Source: an uncultured Porphyromonadaceae bacterium (GTDB lineage: Bacteria > Bacteroidota > Bacteroidia > Bacteroidales > Muribaculaceae). From it: 64,000 bases of DNA. A program made the position numbers and the translations under genes. This document shows, piece after piece, positions 52,898 through 62,712 of the stretch. The stretch spans positions 1 through 64,000 of the forward strand of contig UQLO01000004.1 of NCBI GenBank assembly GCA_900541865.1, given 5' to 3'. Within the stretch, counting starts at the first letter, position 1; each line of letters opens with the position of its first letter. Under the pieces are notes generated by a model, which saw nothing but the letters and a program-made list of their open reading frames with translations, did no database searches and was not told the origin of the DNA.

Positions 52898-54178
52898 ATG
52901 ATAACTCCTCTTGCGGAGCGCCTTCGCCCGCGAACACTCGAAGAATATATAGGTCAGGAACACCTCGTCGGCCCCGGCAAGATAATCCGCCGAATGATAG
53001 AGGGTGGCAACCTATCGTCCTTTATCCTTTGGGGTCCTCCCGGAGTCGGAAAGACAACTCTTGCGCGCATCATAGCCAATACGACCAACAGCGCGTTCTA
53101 CACCCTGTCGGCGGTGACGTCGGGCGTCAAGGACGTTCGCGAAGTCCTCGAGCGCGCCGAGCGGGAGACATCGAGTATGTTCTCCTCGGGACGCCCCATA
53201 CTTTTTATCGACGAAATACACCGGTTCAGCAAAAGCCAACAGGACAGCTTACTCGGAGCGGTAGAAAAAGGCACAGTGACCCTGATAGGCGCCACGACCG
53301 AAAACCCGTCGTTCGAGGTGATACGGCCGTTGCTGAGCCGTGCGCAAGTCTACACCCTCAAGCCCCTCGAAGCCTCCGACCTGCAGACCTTGCTCGAGCG
53401 CGCTCTCACCACCGACAGCATACTTTCGACGCGCAAAGTCGAAGTGGAGCAGACCGCGGCACTGTTCCGCTACAGCGGAGGCGACGCCCGCAAACTCCTC
53501 AACATCCTCGAGCTGCTCGACCAAAGCACCGGGCACGGCCAGACGCTGGTCATCAACGACCGCATCGTCACCGAACGGCTGCAAGAGAACCCTCAGGCCT
53601 ACGACAAGGCAGGCGACATGCACTACGACATCATCTCCGCCTTCATAAAAAGCATACGCGGCAGCGATCCCGACGCCGCCGTCTACTGGCTTGCCCGTAT
53701 GATAGCCGGCGGCGAGGACCCCGAATTCATTGCCCGGCGCCTCGTCATCGTTGCCTGCGAAGACATCGGACTTGCCAATCCCAACGCAATGCTGGTAGCC
53801 GAGACCACCTACGAGATAATCCGTAAAATAGGCATGCCCGAAGGCCGCATACCCCTGTCGGAATGTACTATTTACCTTGCCAACAGCGCCAAAAGCAATT
53901 CCGCCTACCTCGCCATCGACGCAGCCCTGGCCGAAGTGCGCTCCACGGGCGACTTGCCGGTGCCGCTCCACATCCGCAACGCACCCACCTCGCTGATGAA
54001 GGACTTAGGCTATGGCAAAAACTACAAATACGCCCACGACTACCCCGGCAACTTCGTAGAGCAGCAGTTCAGGCCCGACGCCATAGTCGACAAACGCTTC
54101 TGGCACCCCTGCGACAACCCGCAGGAAGAAGCGATGCGCCAACGCTATATATCGCGCTGGCGCATCGACCCGAAGTAG
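52898..54178 (+). CDS. rarA: Replication-associated recombination ATPase RarA/MgsA
   Basis: A 426-residue AAA+ ATPase that acts at stalled replication forks. [19 protein letters not shown] at the start, Walker [12 protein letters not shown] (about 48-58), Walker [15 protein letters not shown], then [21 protein letters not shown] and the C-terminal [14 protein letters not shown] signature. Length is as expected. It has its own position after a terminator; no promoter box was evident in the 25-base gap. It converges with the flavin reductase gene. Confidence 0.95.
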   Translation: MITPLAERLRPRTLEEYIGQEHLVGPGKIIRRMIEGGNLSSFILWGPPGVGKTTLARIIANTTNSAFYTLSAVTSGVKDVREVLERAERETSSMFSSGRPILFIDEIHRFSKSQQDSLLGAVEKGTVTLIGATTENPSFEVIRPLLSRAQVYTLKPLEASDLQTLLERALTTDSILSTRKVEVEQTAALFRYSGGDARKLLNILELLDQSTGHGQTLVINDRIVTERLQENPQAYDKAGDMHYDIISAFIKSIRGSDPDAAVYWLARMIAGGEDPEFIARRLVIVACEDIGLANPNAMLVAETTYEIIRKIGMPEGRIPLSECTIYLANSAKSNSAYLAIDAALAEVRSTGDLPVPLHIRNAPTSLMKDLGYGKNYKYAHDYPGNFVEQQFRPDAIVDKRFWHPCDNPQEEAMRQRYISRWRIDPK

Positions 54179-54185
54179 CTAAGTG

Positions 54186-54755
54186 TTATTTTTTGAATTG
54201 CTTGCCGTCGTGGAACGCCCGGCCCACAGGGTCTGCCACCACGCGGTAGAGCATCTTTTCGGAGTCGTAGCTGATGGGGCGCAGCAGCGAATAGTCGACT
54301 TTGCCGTCGGAGCCGAGCACAGCCGGGTCGGCAACAGTGCGCACCACATCGGCGACGACGCGTGTGCCTCCATCGCCATTGTCGGTCATCGAGAGCACCT
54401 TGCACTCCATAACTAACCGGAAGCCGGCTATTATGGGCGCGTTGACTACCTTTGCAGGCTCTGCGACGGCACCGGATTCTTTGAATTTGTCGGTGTGGTG
54501 CCCGGAGACGATGCCGAAATAGTCGGCCAGGGCCGTGTTGGCCTCATCGGCGATGTGGAGAGTGAAACACTTGTTGAGACGCAGATTTTCGGTCGTTTTA
54601 TGGTTCGACGAGATGTTGAGAGCCACCTGGCGGTCCCAGCACTGGCCACCCCAGGCCACGTTCATGGCGTCGGGGGTTCCGTTGGCGTCGTAAGTACCGA
54701 CGATGAAAACCGGAGCGGGCATCACGGTCGTACGAGTTTGAATTTCCTTAAGCAT
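54186..54755 (-). CDS. Flavin reductase-like FMN-binding protein
   Basis: A 189-residue split-barrel flavoprotein. The start MLKEIQTRTTVMPAPVFIVG and NVAWGGQCWDRQVALNISSNH are of the flavin-reductase-like type. Its substrate is unknown; relatives reduce flavins or act as NADH:FMN oxidoreductases. The ATG at 54755 is chosen as the family start; the frame open to 54845 runs into the upstream terminator. A TAACTTTT box at 54772-54765 may serve as the -7. Confidence 0.85.
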   Translation of the reverse strand: MLKEIQTRTTVMPAPVFIVGTYDANGTPDAMNVAWGGQCWDRQVALNISSNHKTTENLRLNKCFTLHIADEANTALADYFGIVSGHHTDKFKESGAVAEPAKVVNAPIIAGFRLVMECKVLSMTDNGDGGTRVVADVVRTVADPAVLGSDGKVDYSLLRPISYDSEKMLYRVVADPVGRAFHDGKQFKK

Positions 54756-54812
54756 ATAGATTGAAAAGTTAAAGTCACTGAAAAGAAAACGGAGCAAGTA
54801 ATGACAAAGTTC

Positions 54813-54854
54813 AGAAAAAGCAGGCCGGAATACGCCCAGAGGCATATCCCGGCC
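54813..54854 (-). terminator. Intrinsic terminator of the gyrA-TPR unit
   Basis: 54823-54832 pairs with 54845-54854 (9 of 10 bases), and the minus strand then reads TGCTTTTTC. It separates the TPR gene from the flavin reductase. Confidence 0.75.
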
Positions 54855-54880
54855 CGTTTTATAGAGTCAGCGACGAGAAA

Positions 54881-56119
54881 TCAATAGATTTTTTTGCGGT
54901 TTTTCACGTCGTTGAGCTTGTTTTCGTCGTGGAGATTGTAGTATACATTCTCAAGGTAGTTGAGGATGTCGGCGGTGATGGGGCTGTCGGGGTTTGCGGA
55001 AGCGGAGTCGAAAGCACGCTCCAGAATACCGGCAGCTTCCTCAAAGTAAGGAGTGATGTTAGCGGCGGCGTAGGGAATGTACTCAGCTTCAGTAGTGGGA
55101 GCGGCATCAGCAGCCACGAAAGCCTTGTCGCAGAGCTGGCGGCCGAGGTTGAAGAGAGCGTCGGCGTTGTTAGCATCAAGCTCGATAGCCTTGCGGTAGG
55201 ACTGGATAGCAGCGTCTTTGTCCTCCTTGTTTTCATAGAGAACGCCCTGGATCACGTAGTACTGAGCGTTGTTAGGCTCGGCGGCGATGGCGTTGTTGAG
55301 TATGTTGAAAGCCTGGTCGAAATCCTTTGCCTGGAGGTAGTAGTTGATGACCTGACGGATGTAGAGGTCGTTCTCGGCGCCGTAGAGCGGCATAGCTTCC
55401 TGAGAAAGAGCCAGCACAGTGTCGTTTCGGCCCAGCTGGGAAGCGATGGAGATGGCGTAGTCGTAGAGATTCTTCTTCTGATAGCCTTTGTTCTTTGCCT
55501 TTATGAACGAATTGAGGGCCTTGTCGAGGCTGTCGGTCTGCCAAGCGGCGATACCCTGGTTGAAGAGAATTTCACCATATACAGAGTCGGCGTGCTGAGT
55601 GAGCTTGCCGGCCAGGGCGGGCATCTCGGGGAGGGAAGTGAAGATATCCCAAGCCTCGTAGGCGCCTGCGTAGTCCTGGTTGTTGTAGAGCGTTGCGCCG
55701 GCATCAACATAGTCGTTGAAGTGACCGGTGAGAGTGTTGACCATCTCCTTGCTATACTTGGGCTTCACTTTGCCCTTTGCATCGGGCACACTGTCGAGGG
55801 GGAAAGCCTTGACGAAGTAGTTGAAGCCGTCGATAAGGAGGTGGCCCATCTTGGAGTCGCCGCCTTCGGGAAGACGGTTGAAAGACTTGAGACCCAGAAG
55901 CTTGTCGTACTCGGCGAAGGAGGCTTTGCCGGGGATGAACCAAGTCTGAGCCAGACCGGAGGTAGCGGGGTCGGAGAAGGCCGGAGTTATGACAGCCACC
56001 ACATCGGCAGCGTCTTTACCATCTTTCATGGCGCGTTCAGCGTTCTTAACCACGTCTACCTGAGCGAAAGCTGCCGTGGAGGCAGCAACAGTCAGAGCGG
56101 CGAAGATAATGCGTTTCAT
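54881..56119 (-). CDS. Secreted TPR-repeat protein downstream of gyrA
   Basis: A 412-residue protein with a signal peptide (MKRIIFAALTVAASTAAFAQ). The C-terminal half has TPR repeats, such as NILNNAIAAEPNNAQYYVIQGV and AIQSYRKAIELDANNADAL. The N-terminal half has looser helices (LVNTLTGHFNDYVDAGATLYN-like region). It lies 39 bases after gyrA on the same strand, a pairing I know from other Bacteroidales. Function unknown, probably a periplasmic scaffold. Confidence 0.87.
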   Translation of the reverse strand: MKRIIFAALTVAASTAAFAQVDVVKNAERAMKDGKDAADVVAVITPAFSDPATSGLAQTWFIPGKASFAEYDKLLGLKSFNRLPEGGDSKMGHLLIDGFNYFVKAFPLDSVPDAKGKVKPKYSKEMVNTLTGHFNDYVDAGATLYNNQDYAGAYEAWDIFTSLPEMPALAGKLTQHADSVYGEILFNQGIAAWQTDSLDKALNSFIKAKNKGYQKKNLYDYAISIASQLGRNDTVLALSQEAMPLYGAENDLYIRQVINYYLQAKDFDQAFNILNNAIAAEPNNAQYYVIQGVLYENKEDKDAAIQSYRKAIELDANNADALFNLGRQLCDKAFVAADAAPTTEAEYIPYAAANITPYFEEAAGILERAFDSASANPDSPITADILNYLENVYYNLHDENKLNDVKNRKKIY

Positions 56120-56158
56120 GCTCTTTGGAATTAGGGTGTTATGGGGTTTTGATAATTA

Positions 56159-58759
56159 TTATTCTTCGGAATCGTCGGCCTCGGAGACCTCGGCATCGTC
56201 GTCGGCAATATCATCATCGTCGGCCTCAACCTCAACCTCTTCGATATCCTCCTCCGGTTCATTTCCGAGGGCGAGCTCGGTGGCGTCGGCGGCTACTTCG
56301 ACAACTTCCTCTTCGGGGTCGGTGTCGACGCAGCATACAGAAGCGATGGTGTCACCGCGCTTCTCAAGGTTGATGATTCGGACGCCCTGAGTGAAGCGAC
56401 CCATCACGCGGATGTCGGCCACGTGGACGCGAAGCACAATGCCGCTGCGGTTGATGATGACGAGGTCCATATCGTCGTTGACACTCTTGAAGGCAACGAG
56501 CTCACCTGTTTTGTCGGTAACCTTCAGGGTCTTGACGCCCTTGGCACCTCGGTTGGTGATACGGTAGGAGTCGAGGAGCGAACGTTTGCCGTAGCCCTTC
56601 TCGGTTAGGACGAGGATAGAGTTTTCGGCATCGTTTTCCTTGATTGTCACAAGACCTATAACCTCTTCGCCGGGCATAAGGTTCATTCCTCGCACGCCGG
56701 TGGACACACGTCCCATAGCTCGCAGACGCTCTTCGGAGAAGCGTACGGCGCGACCCTGACGGTTGGCCAGAAGCACTTCGCTTTGACCATCGGTGAGCTC
56801 GACTCCGACCAGCTCATCGCCTTCTCGGATTATAATGGCCTTCTTGCCCTTGCTGAGTATTCGGGCATACTCGGTAAGTACGGTCTTCTTGACCAGGCCC
56901 TGACGGGTTGCGAAGACAAGGTAGTGGGAGTTTGTGAATTCGGGGTCATCGAGACGTTTGCAGCTCAGGATAGCGCGGATAGCGTCGTCTTTGTTGATTT
57001 CGAGAAGGTTCTGGATTGCGCGGCCTTTGGACGTCTTGCTGCCGTCGGGAAGCTCGAAGACACGGAGCTTGTAGACCAGACCCTTGTCGGTGAAGAAGAG
57101 TAGAGTATCGTGCATGGAGGCGGTGTAGATATGCTCCACGAAGTCGCCGTCGCGCTTGTCGGCGCCGCGACTACCCACGCCACCCCGGCCCTGAGCGCGG
57201 AACTCGGCCAGAGGGGTGCACTTGATGTAACCCAGGTGGGAAACAGTGATGATTACGTCCTCGTCCTCTATGAAGTCCTCTTCGGAGAAGTTGCCGCCCT
57301 TGAACTCGATTGTAGTGCGTCGGGGCTCGCCATACTTCTGGCTCACCTCGAGCAGTTCCTTCTTCATGAGCTCGCGGAGCACGGTTTCGTCGGAGAGAAT
57401 AAGCTCCAACTCGCGGATGCGGGCATGTATTTCCTCAAGAGCCTTGGCGAGCTCGTCGATAGCGAGACCTGTGAGAGCCTTAAGACGCATATCGACAATA
57501 GCCTGGGTCTGAACGTCGCTCAAGGCGAAGCGTTCGGTGAGTGTTGCTCGGGCCTCGTCGGTGGTTCTGCTCGACTTGATTATTGCAATCACCTCGTCGA
57601 TGTTCTGCACGGCGATCATCAAGCCCTCCAGGATGTGTGCGCGCTCGCGGGCTTTGCGGAGTTCGAACTTGGTGCGTCGGATGGTAACCTCGCGGCGATG
57701 GTCGACAAAAGCCTCGAGAATCTCCTTGAGGTTAAGAGTCTTGGGGCGACCCTTCACCAAGGCCACATTGTTGACGCTGAAGGAACTCTGCAGAGCTGTG
57801 AGCTTATAGAGCTTATTGAGAAGCACTTGCGCGTTGGCGTCGGACTTTACGGCGATGACAATTCGCATGCCGTTTCGGTCGGACTCGTCGTTGACATTGC
57901 TGATGCCTTCGATTTTCTTGTCGATGACGAGCTGAGCGATGTCCTTGATGAGTTCGGCTCGATTCACGCCGTAGGGAATCTCGGACACCACAATCAGATC
58001 GTGGTCGCGGTGTGACTCAATCTCGGCTTTGGCACGGATGATGATTCGACCGCGTCCCGTCTGATAAGCCTCTCGGACACCGTCGTATCCATAGATAATG
58101 CCACCGGTGGGGAAGTCGGGGGCAATGAGAATCTTCGTCAGGTCGTCGACCGACATATCGGGGTTGTCGATAAGAGCCACCGAAGCTTTTATGGAATCGG
58201 TGAGGTTGTGGGTGGGCATATTTGTAGCCATACCCACAGCGATGCCGCTGGCGCCGTTAACCAGCAAGTTTGGGAAACGGGTGGGAAGGACCACCGGCTC
58301 CTGGCGGGAGTTGTCGTAGTTGGGTTGGAAATCGACCGTCTCGGCGTCGATGTCGCGAAGCATCTCTTCGCCAAGTTGAGCGAGACGCACCTCAGTGTAA
58401 CGCATTGCAGCGGGGCCGTCGCCGTCGATACTGCCGAAGTTGCCGTGGCCGTCGACCAGCATATGCCGCATACTCCACCACTGAGCCATACGTGCCACGG
58501 TGCCGTATATCGAAGAGTCGCCGTGGGGGTGATACTTACCCATGACCTCGCCGACAGCGTTGGCGCTTTTTTTGCGGGGCTTGTTGCTGTTGTTGCCCAT
58601 CTCGTTCATGCCGAAAAGCACGCGGCGATGAACGGGCTTCATGCCGTCGCGCACGTCGGGCAACGCGCGCGAAACTATCACCGACATCGAGTAGTCGATG
58701 TAGGCGGTTTTCATTTCATTCTCAATATTGATCTTAAAGATGCGATCTTCGTCGAGCAT
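56159..58759 (-). CDS. gyrA: DNA gyrase subunit A
   Basis: An 866-residue type II topoisomerase subunit that introduces negative supercoils together with GyrB. The breakage-reunion domain carries catalytic Tyr121 (AAMRYTE). The quinolone-determining region reads HPHGDSSIYGTVARMAQ: Ser82 aligns with E. coli Ser83, but the position of E. coli Asp87 is Gly86. The C-terminal domain forms beta-pinwheel blades and contains the GyrA box-like QGRGGVGSRG near 535. The end is highly acidic (about 60 residues rich in Asp/Glu). It has its own promoter. Confidence 0.97.
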   Translation of the reverse strand: MLDEDRIFKINIENEMKTAYIDYSMSVIVSRALPDVRDGMKPVHRRVLFGMNEMGNNSNKPRKKSANAVGEVMGKYHPHGDSSIYGTVARMAQWWSMRHMLVDGHGNFGSIDGDGPAAMRYTEVRLAQLGEEMLRDIDAETVDFQPNYDNSRQEPVVLPTRFPNLLVNGASGIAVGMATNMPTHNLTDSIKASVALIDNPDMSVDDLTKILIAPDFPTGGIIYGYDGVREAYQTGRGRIIIRAKAEIESHRDHDLIVVSEIPYGVNRAELIKDIAQLVIDKKIEGISNVNDESDRNGMRIVIAVKSDANAQVLLNKLYKLTALQSSFSVNNVALVKGRPKTLNLKEILEAFVDHRREVTIRRTKFELRKARERAHILEGLMIAVQNIDEVIAIIKSSRTTDEARATLTERFALSDVQTQAIVDMRLKALTGLAIDELAKALEEIHARIRELELILSDETVLRELMKKELLEVSQKYGEPRRTTIEFKGGNFSEEDFIEDEDVIITVSHLGYIKCTPLAEFRAQGRGGVGSRGADKRDGDFVEHIYTASMHDTLLFFTDKGLVYKLRVFELPDGSKTSKGRAIQNLLEINKDDAIRAILSCKRLDDPEFTNSHYLVFATRQGLVKKTVLTEYARILSKGKKAIIIREGDELVGVELTDGQSEVLLANRQGRAVRFSEERLRAMGRVSTGVRGMNLMPGEEVIGLVTIKENDAENSILVLTEKGYGKRSLLDSYRITNRGAKGVKTLKVTDKTGELVAFKSVNDDMDLVIINRSGIVLRVHVADIRVMGRFTQGVRIINLEKRGDTIASVCCVDTDPEEEVVEVAADATELALGNEPEEDIEEVEVEADDDDIADDDAEVSEADDSEE

Positions 58760-58848
58760 TGTATGTCTTTTGGTTGTAGATTAAGCCGTTAAGGGGCAGC
58801 GGTAATGCCTCTGCGGAGGCACGGCGCCCACAAGGCCGAAAAATCATA

Positions 58849-58879
58849 CAAAGTTAAGAAAATTTTTTCAAACTGCAAA
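58849..58879 (-). promoter_or_regulatory. gyrA: gyrA promoter
   Basis: On the minus strand: TTTG at 58879-58876, a 19-base spacer, TAACTTTG at 58856-58849. The leader is about 84 bases and has a small hairpin (TGCCTC..GAGGCA, about 58807-58822). Confidence 0.7.
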
Positions 58880-58909
58880 GCTAAAAAACGCATGCGCAGG
58901 GCATCTGAA

Positions 58910-60523
58910 TCAGAAGGGCACAGAAGGGTCGGGGCCTTGCGCAAGGAAAGTTGCGGCCTGCGAATCCGGGTTGACGGAGCGTCCTGTGAGCGCTGCCAAA
59001 TCAGAGGCAGCCTGCACGGAAGCGGCGGTGTTGTCGGCGGCGGGGCGTAGTTGGTTTGCGCCGTCGGGCGACTGGCCGAAGCCACCTCCTGTGTCGAAAG
59101 ATTCGCTCTCCGGACCGTCCCAGTTCTCGAAGCGTACAAACTGGTTTCGGAAGCGAAGATTGACAGTGCCTACCGAGCCGCTTCGGTGCTTTGCAATGAT
59201 GAACTCGGCCAATCCGCGGATGTCCTTGTTTTCCTGATCCTCGGCGGAGCGGGCGTAGTACTCCGGGCGATGTATGAAGCATACCATATCGGCGTCCTGC
59301 TCGATGGCGCCGGACTCGCGCAAGTCGCTCAGCTGAGGGCGCTTATCTTTGTTGCTTCGGTCCTCCAACTTACGGTTGAGCTGCGAAAGGGCCACAACGG
59401 GAATCTCCAGTTCCTTGGCCAACTGCTTGAGCGAGCGCGAAATGGTGCTCACCTCCTGCTCTCGGGAGCCCAGATTGAGGCCGCCGGCATTCATAAGCTG
59501 AAGGTAGTCTATGATAATCATCTTCACGCCATGCTCGCGCACCAGACGGCGCGCCTTGGTACGCAACTCCATGATCGACAGTCCCGAAGAGTCGTCGACG
59601 AAAAGCGGGGCGCCCGTGAGCCTCCCCAGGCGCTGAGTGAGCTGAATGCGCTCCATGGCACTGAGCTGACCCGACTTAATCTTCTTACCGTCGGTTTCGC
59701 AGACATTGGAAATAAGACGGTTGACAAGCTCCACCGCACCCATTTCGAGGGAGAACACAGCCACCGGATTGTTTGCCAGAGCTATATTAAGCGCCATCGA
59801 AAGCACAAAAGCCGTTTTGCCCATAGCGGGGCGGGCCGCGATGATGATAAGGTTCGAAGGCTGCCAACCCGAAGTAATCTTATCAATCTCCGAGAAGCCG
59901 CTGCCGAGGCCGCTGAGGCCCGACTCGCGCCGCGAGGCGATTTCCAGCTGTTCCATGGCTTTGGCCACAATGGGGTCGATTTGCTGCACGTCGCGCTTGA
60001 TGTTGCGCTGGGAAATCTCGAAAAGATGCTTTTCGGCCTCCTGCAGGAGATCATCGACATCGTTAGTTTCGTCGAAGGCGCTGTTCTCCACCACGCTGGC
60101 AAAACTGATGAGCTCGCGGGCAAGATGCTTCTGAGCCACGATATGGGCATGATACTCCACGTGTGCCGCCGAAGCCACATTCGAAGTCAGCGACACCAGA
60201 AAAGCCGGGCCGCCGACCTCCTCCAGCGTATGGTTGGCGCGCATGCGGTTAGTCACCGTCATCAGGTCGATAGGCTCCTGAGCCGTCCCGAGCGAGAGAA
60301 TAGCCTCATAGACAGTGCGGTGGCGGGGCTCATAGAAACTTTCGGGCTTGATGATTTCGCAGACAGCCGTGAAAGCGTCCTTTTCGAGCATCAGAGCGCC
60401 GAGCACGGCAGCCTCCATGTCTGTTGCGCGGGGCACAAGGCGCCCGGCAACTTCCGGGAGAGCTTGCTCGCGAGCGCCGAAGCGACCGCCGGGCTTGCGT
60501 GGAGAATTATTGGGAAAAGGCAT
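58910..60523 (-). CDS. dnaB: Replicative DNA helicase
   Basis: A 537-residue RecA-type helicase that unwinds DNA ahead of the replisome. The N-terminal primase-interacting domain (DMEAAVLGALMLEKDAF) spans about 30-135. The C-terminal ATPase has AARPAMGKTAFVLSMA (Walker A), MIIIDYLQLM (Walker B) and SQLNRKLEDRSNKDKRP. The C-terminal about 60 residues are Gly/Asp/Ala-rich and disordered. It starts 23 bases after the OmpA-domain gene's stop would be reached on the opposite side, i.e. dnaB lies upstream of gyrA and downstream of the 60547 stop region on the same strand. Confidence 0.96.
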   Translation of the reverse strand: MPFPNNSPRKPGGRFGAREQALPEVAGRLVPRATDMEAAVLGALMLEKDAFTAVCEIIKPESFYEPRHRTVYEAILSLGTAQEPIDLMTVTNRMRANHTLEEVGGPAFLVSLTSNVASAAHVEYHAHIVAQKHLARELISFASVVENSAFDETNDVDDLLQEAEKHLFEISQRNIKRDVQQIDPIVAKAMEQLEIASRRESGLSGLGSGFSEIDKITSGWQPSNLIIIAARPAMGKTAFVLSMALNIALANNPVAVFSLEMGAVELVNRLISNVCETDGKKIKSGQLSAMERIQLTQRLGRLTGAPLFVDDSSGLSIMELRTKARRLVREHGVKMIIIDYLQLMNAGGLNLGSREQEVSTISRSLKQLAKELEIPVVALSQLNRKLEDRSNKDKRPQLSDLRESGAIEQDADMVCFIHRPEYYARSAEDQENKDIRGLAEFIIAKHRSGSVGTVNLRFRNQFVRFENWDGPESESFDTGGGFGQSPDGANQLRPAADNTAASVQAASDLAALTGRSVNPDSQAATFLAQGPDPSVPF

Positions 60524-60546
60524 TTTGAAGCAATTAAGAAAAAGGG

Positions 60547-61146
60547 TTAACGGCGTTTCTTAACCTTATCTATATACTCCGCCGTAGGCACGAAATAAAT
60601 TTCGACACGACGGTTTTTTGCGCGGTCGGCAACCGAATTATTAGGCGCCACCGGCTCGTCGAATCCCAGTCCGTAGGGGATGATGCCCGTTTCGGCCGAG
60701 TTGTTGAGTCGGAAGAAAAACTCGTCGACGGCATTTGCGCGGTCGGCGGTTAGGCGATCGTTGTAGAGCTCGTCGCCGGTATTGTCGCTGTGGGCGGCCA
60801 GAATCACCTTGTAGTTGTCGGTACGCTGAATATATGGCAGCAGAGGTCGCAGTTTCGCCTGAGCGCCATCCTTTAGAGAAGTTGCGCCCGGACCGAAAAG
60901 CTCCGAAGCGGGGATAGTGACCACCACGACCTCTCCGCCCCGCACAGCCTGCACGGAGAATCCGGCATTGCGCAGAGTGCGGAGCAGCTGCCCCATGGCC
61001 GAAACGACAGCCGGCGAAGCTTTGGCGGGGACGGCAGGATGGCGCAGATTGTCGTCGATACTTGCGGCCAGAGGGTCAAAGTCGTCGGCTCGCATCGGCA
61101 GAGCGACCGACAGCAGAATCAGAGCAGTAAGGAGAAAGTTGCGCAT
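60547..61146 (-). CDS. OmpA-domain protein
   Basis: A 199-residue periplasmic protein with a signal peptide (MRNFLLTALILLSVALPMRA), a short linker, and an OmpA C-terminal domain (about 85-190): ILAAHSDNTGDELYNDRLTADRANAV with a long RAKNRRVEIYFVP near the end. These domains bind the diaminopimelate of peptidoglycan. The region before it lacks a beta barrel, so it is a soluble or anchored wall-binding protein. It lies four bases downstream of the 97-residue acidic gene. Confidence 0.9.
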   Translation of the reverse strand: MRNFLLTALILLSVALPMRADDFDPLAASIDDNLRHPAVPAKASPAVVSAMGQLLRTLRNAGFSVQAVRGGEVVVVTIPASELFGPGATSLKDGAQAKLRPLLPYIQRTDNYKVILAAHSDNTGDELYNDRLTADRANAVDEFFFRLNNSAETGIIPYGLGFDEPVAPNNSVADRAKNRRVEIYFVPTAEYIDKVKKRR

Positions 61147-61150
61147 GGTG

Positions 61151-61444
61151 TCAGATAATGCTGTCTTCGTATTCCAACTCGGCGATAACCATCTTGGCGA
61201 TTTGCTCGGTAGATAGAGCCATAGCGGCGGGCGATTTGGCCAGTTGGGCGGCCACGTAGTCCGAGATGGGAGCTGCGCAGTCGTCGCCGCCGCCCTCTGC
61301 GTCGATTTCGAGTTCGCCGTTGGCGTCGTAGTAGTCGTATATAATGTCGAGGACCTCGAAAGCGGCGTCGGTGGCCTCGTCGCCGGAGAGGCCGGCGGCG
61401 GCGCACATCAGTTTGACGGCTTCGTCTTCATCGTATTCCTTCAT
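61151..61444 (-). CDS. Small acidic protein of unknown function
   Basis: A 97-residue, strongly acidic protein (MKEYDEDEAVKLMCAAAGLS, GELEIDAEGGGDD, AELEYEDSII). It has no signal peptide or membrane helix and is predicted helical. I do not recognise a named family. It lies 58 bases after rimM and four bases before the OmpA-domain gene, so it is in the DUF4290-to-dnaB run. Confidence 0.75.
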   Translation of the reverse strand: MKEYDEDEAVKLMCAAAGLSGDEATDAAFEVLDIIYDYYDANGELEIDAEGGGDDCAAPISDYVAAQLAKSPAAMALSTEQIAKMVIAELEYEDSII

Positions 61445-61502
61445 AGCAGGGATAAATTAAGAGATAAACAGATAGCAGAGAGATAAAAAGTCGGCAGGGC
61501 AG

Positions 61503-62024
61503 TCAGGCGTTCAACTCGAGCAGTCCCTCGGGAAGCTCAAGACTGATAGAGCGAGCGTCGGGGTCGACAGCCACGAAGAACTCATCGGCAGCCGGAATAC
61601 GCACAATCTCGCCGGCGGGCGTGCGCACCAACATCAGCAGATTGGCCGTAGAGTCGTCGAAATCTTCAAGCACGCCCACAGCAGCGCCGTCGGCCTCAAC
61701 GTTGAAGCCAATCAAGTCGGTGATATAGAACCCATCCTGCCCGTCGAGGTCCTCATCGGGCAAGTCGGCTTTCTTGGCAAGAATATCCTTGCCGGCAATC
61801 GAAGTCGCCGGAGCGTCGTGAAGCGTCAGGAGCATCGACTGCGGGCCGCGAGGGCGGAGGGACTTCACAAAGAAGGGCACGTAGAGGCCGTCGAGCTCCA
61901 AAAAGAGGCACGGCAAAGCCTCGAAGACCTCGTAGTCGACGAAGAGAGAGCAGTTGTACTCTCCGTGGATGCCGTGGGGCTTGACCACGGAGGCCACCGG
62001 CTCGAGCAGCGTGCGGTCGATCAT
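61503..62024 (-). CDS. rimM: 16S rRNA processing protein RimM
   Basis: A 173-residue 30S maturation factor that binds ribosomal protein S19. The N-terminal barrel has VVKPHGIHGEYNCSLFVD, and the C-terminal PRC barrel has GFNVEADGAAVGVLEDFDDS and IPAADEFFVAVDPDARSI, near its end. Length normal. Its ATG overlaps the DUF4290 stop by four bases. The usual partners rpsP and trmD are not in the window. Confidence 0.94.
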   Translation of the reverse strand: MIDRTLLEPVASVVKPHGIHGEYNCSLFVDYEVFEALPCLFLELDGLYVPFFVKSLRPRGPQSMLLTLHDAPATSIAGKDILAKKADLPDEDLDGQDGFYITDLIGFNVEADGAAVGVLEDFDDSTANLLMLVRTPAGEIVRIPAADEFFVAVDPDARSISLELPEGLLELNA

Positions 62025-62611
62025 TTTTTCTTCTTCTTTTTTGAGGTGGGACGGGGAGAGGGCCGGAAGTCGTGGAGCACGTGAAGGGCAGTGTCGAGCA
62101 GAATCACGCCGTGGCTCATGGCACGGATATCGGCGAAGACAATGGCGTCGTCGACAGTGTCGCGCGAGTTTTCCACCAGTATTTTCTTCATCTGGTTGGC
62201 GGTGAGCATGATAAGCTCATCGCGTTCCTCGCCTTCGGGGAGACGGCAAGCCAGGTCGATGCTCCGGCGTACCAGCGTGCCGTACTGGCGGAACTTGCCG
62301 TCGGGCAGTCCGGGCAGCGGAATTTGGTCAGGATGGTCTTCAAAAACTGCGGGATTGACCGGTTCGAAGGGTAGGTCGACGTCGAGCTTGAAGTCGCTCA
62401 TAATCATTAGGTGGTCCCAAAGTTTGCGGATGTACTCCTCGCGGTCGCCGGTATTGGGAAAGAGAATCAGCATAGTGTCCACGACGGCCTGCGCGGCACG
62501 AGAGCGCTCCTCGCGGTCGGAAATCTCCAGACAGCGGTCCACCATGTTCTGAATATTGCGCCCGTACTCGGGAAGCACCAGGGCGCGGAGTTGATTATTG
62601 TATGTCAGCAT
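62021..62611 (-). CDS. DUF4290 protein
   Basis: A 196-residue cytoplasmic protein of DUF4290, which is a Bacteroidota family. YNNQLRALVLPEYGRNIQNMVD at the start and LWDHLMIMSDFKLDVDLPFEP in the middle are the hallmarks. The chain ends in a basic, Lys-only tail (SKKKKKK), the last part of which overlaps rimM. Function unknown; its constant place before rimM hints at ribosome maturation, which is inference. First gene of the run to dnaB. Confidence 0.88.
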   Translation of the reverse strand: MLTYNNQLRALVLPEYGRNIQNMVDRCLEISDREERSRAAQAVVDTMLILFPNTGDREEYIRKLWDHLMIMSDFKLDVDLPFEPVNPAVFEDHPDQIPLPGLPDGKFRQYGTLVRRSIDLACRLPEGEERDELIMLTANQMKKILVENSRDTVDDAIVFADIRAMSHGVILLDTALHVLHDFRPSPRPTSKKKKKK

Positions 62612-62634
62612 TACAAAAATACGGTTTCAGCCGT

Positions 62635-62642
62635 CAAAGTTA
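62635..62642 (-). promoter_or_regulatory. -7 box for the DUF4290-rimM run
   Basis: TAACTTTG on the minus strand, giving a leader of about 18 bases. A second match, TATTTTTG at 62621-62614, is too close to the ATG to serve. Confidence 0.55.
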
Positions 62643-62712
62643 GTAAAAATCCCTCACATGCGCAAGCGAGGGCATTCCGGCGGGATAGAAAAAGCCATAG
62701 AAGACTGCTGAA

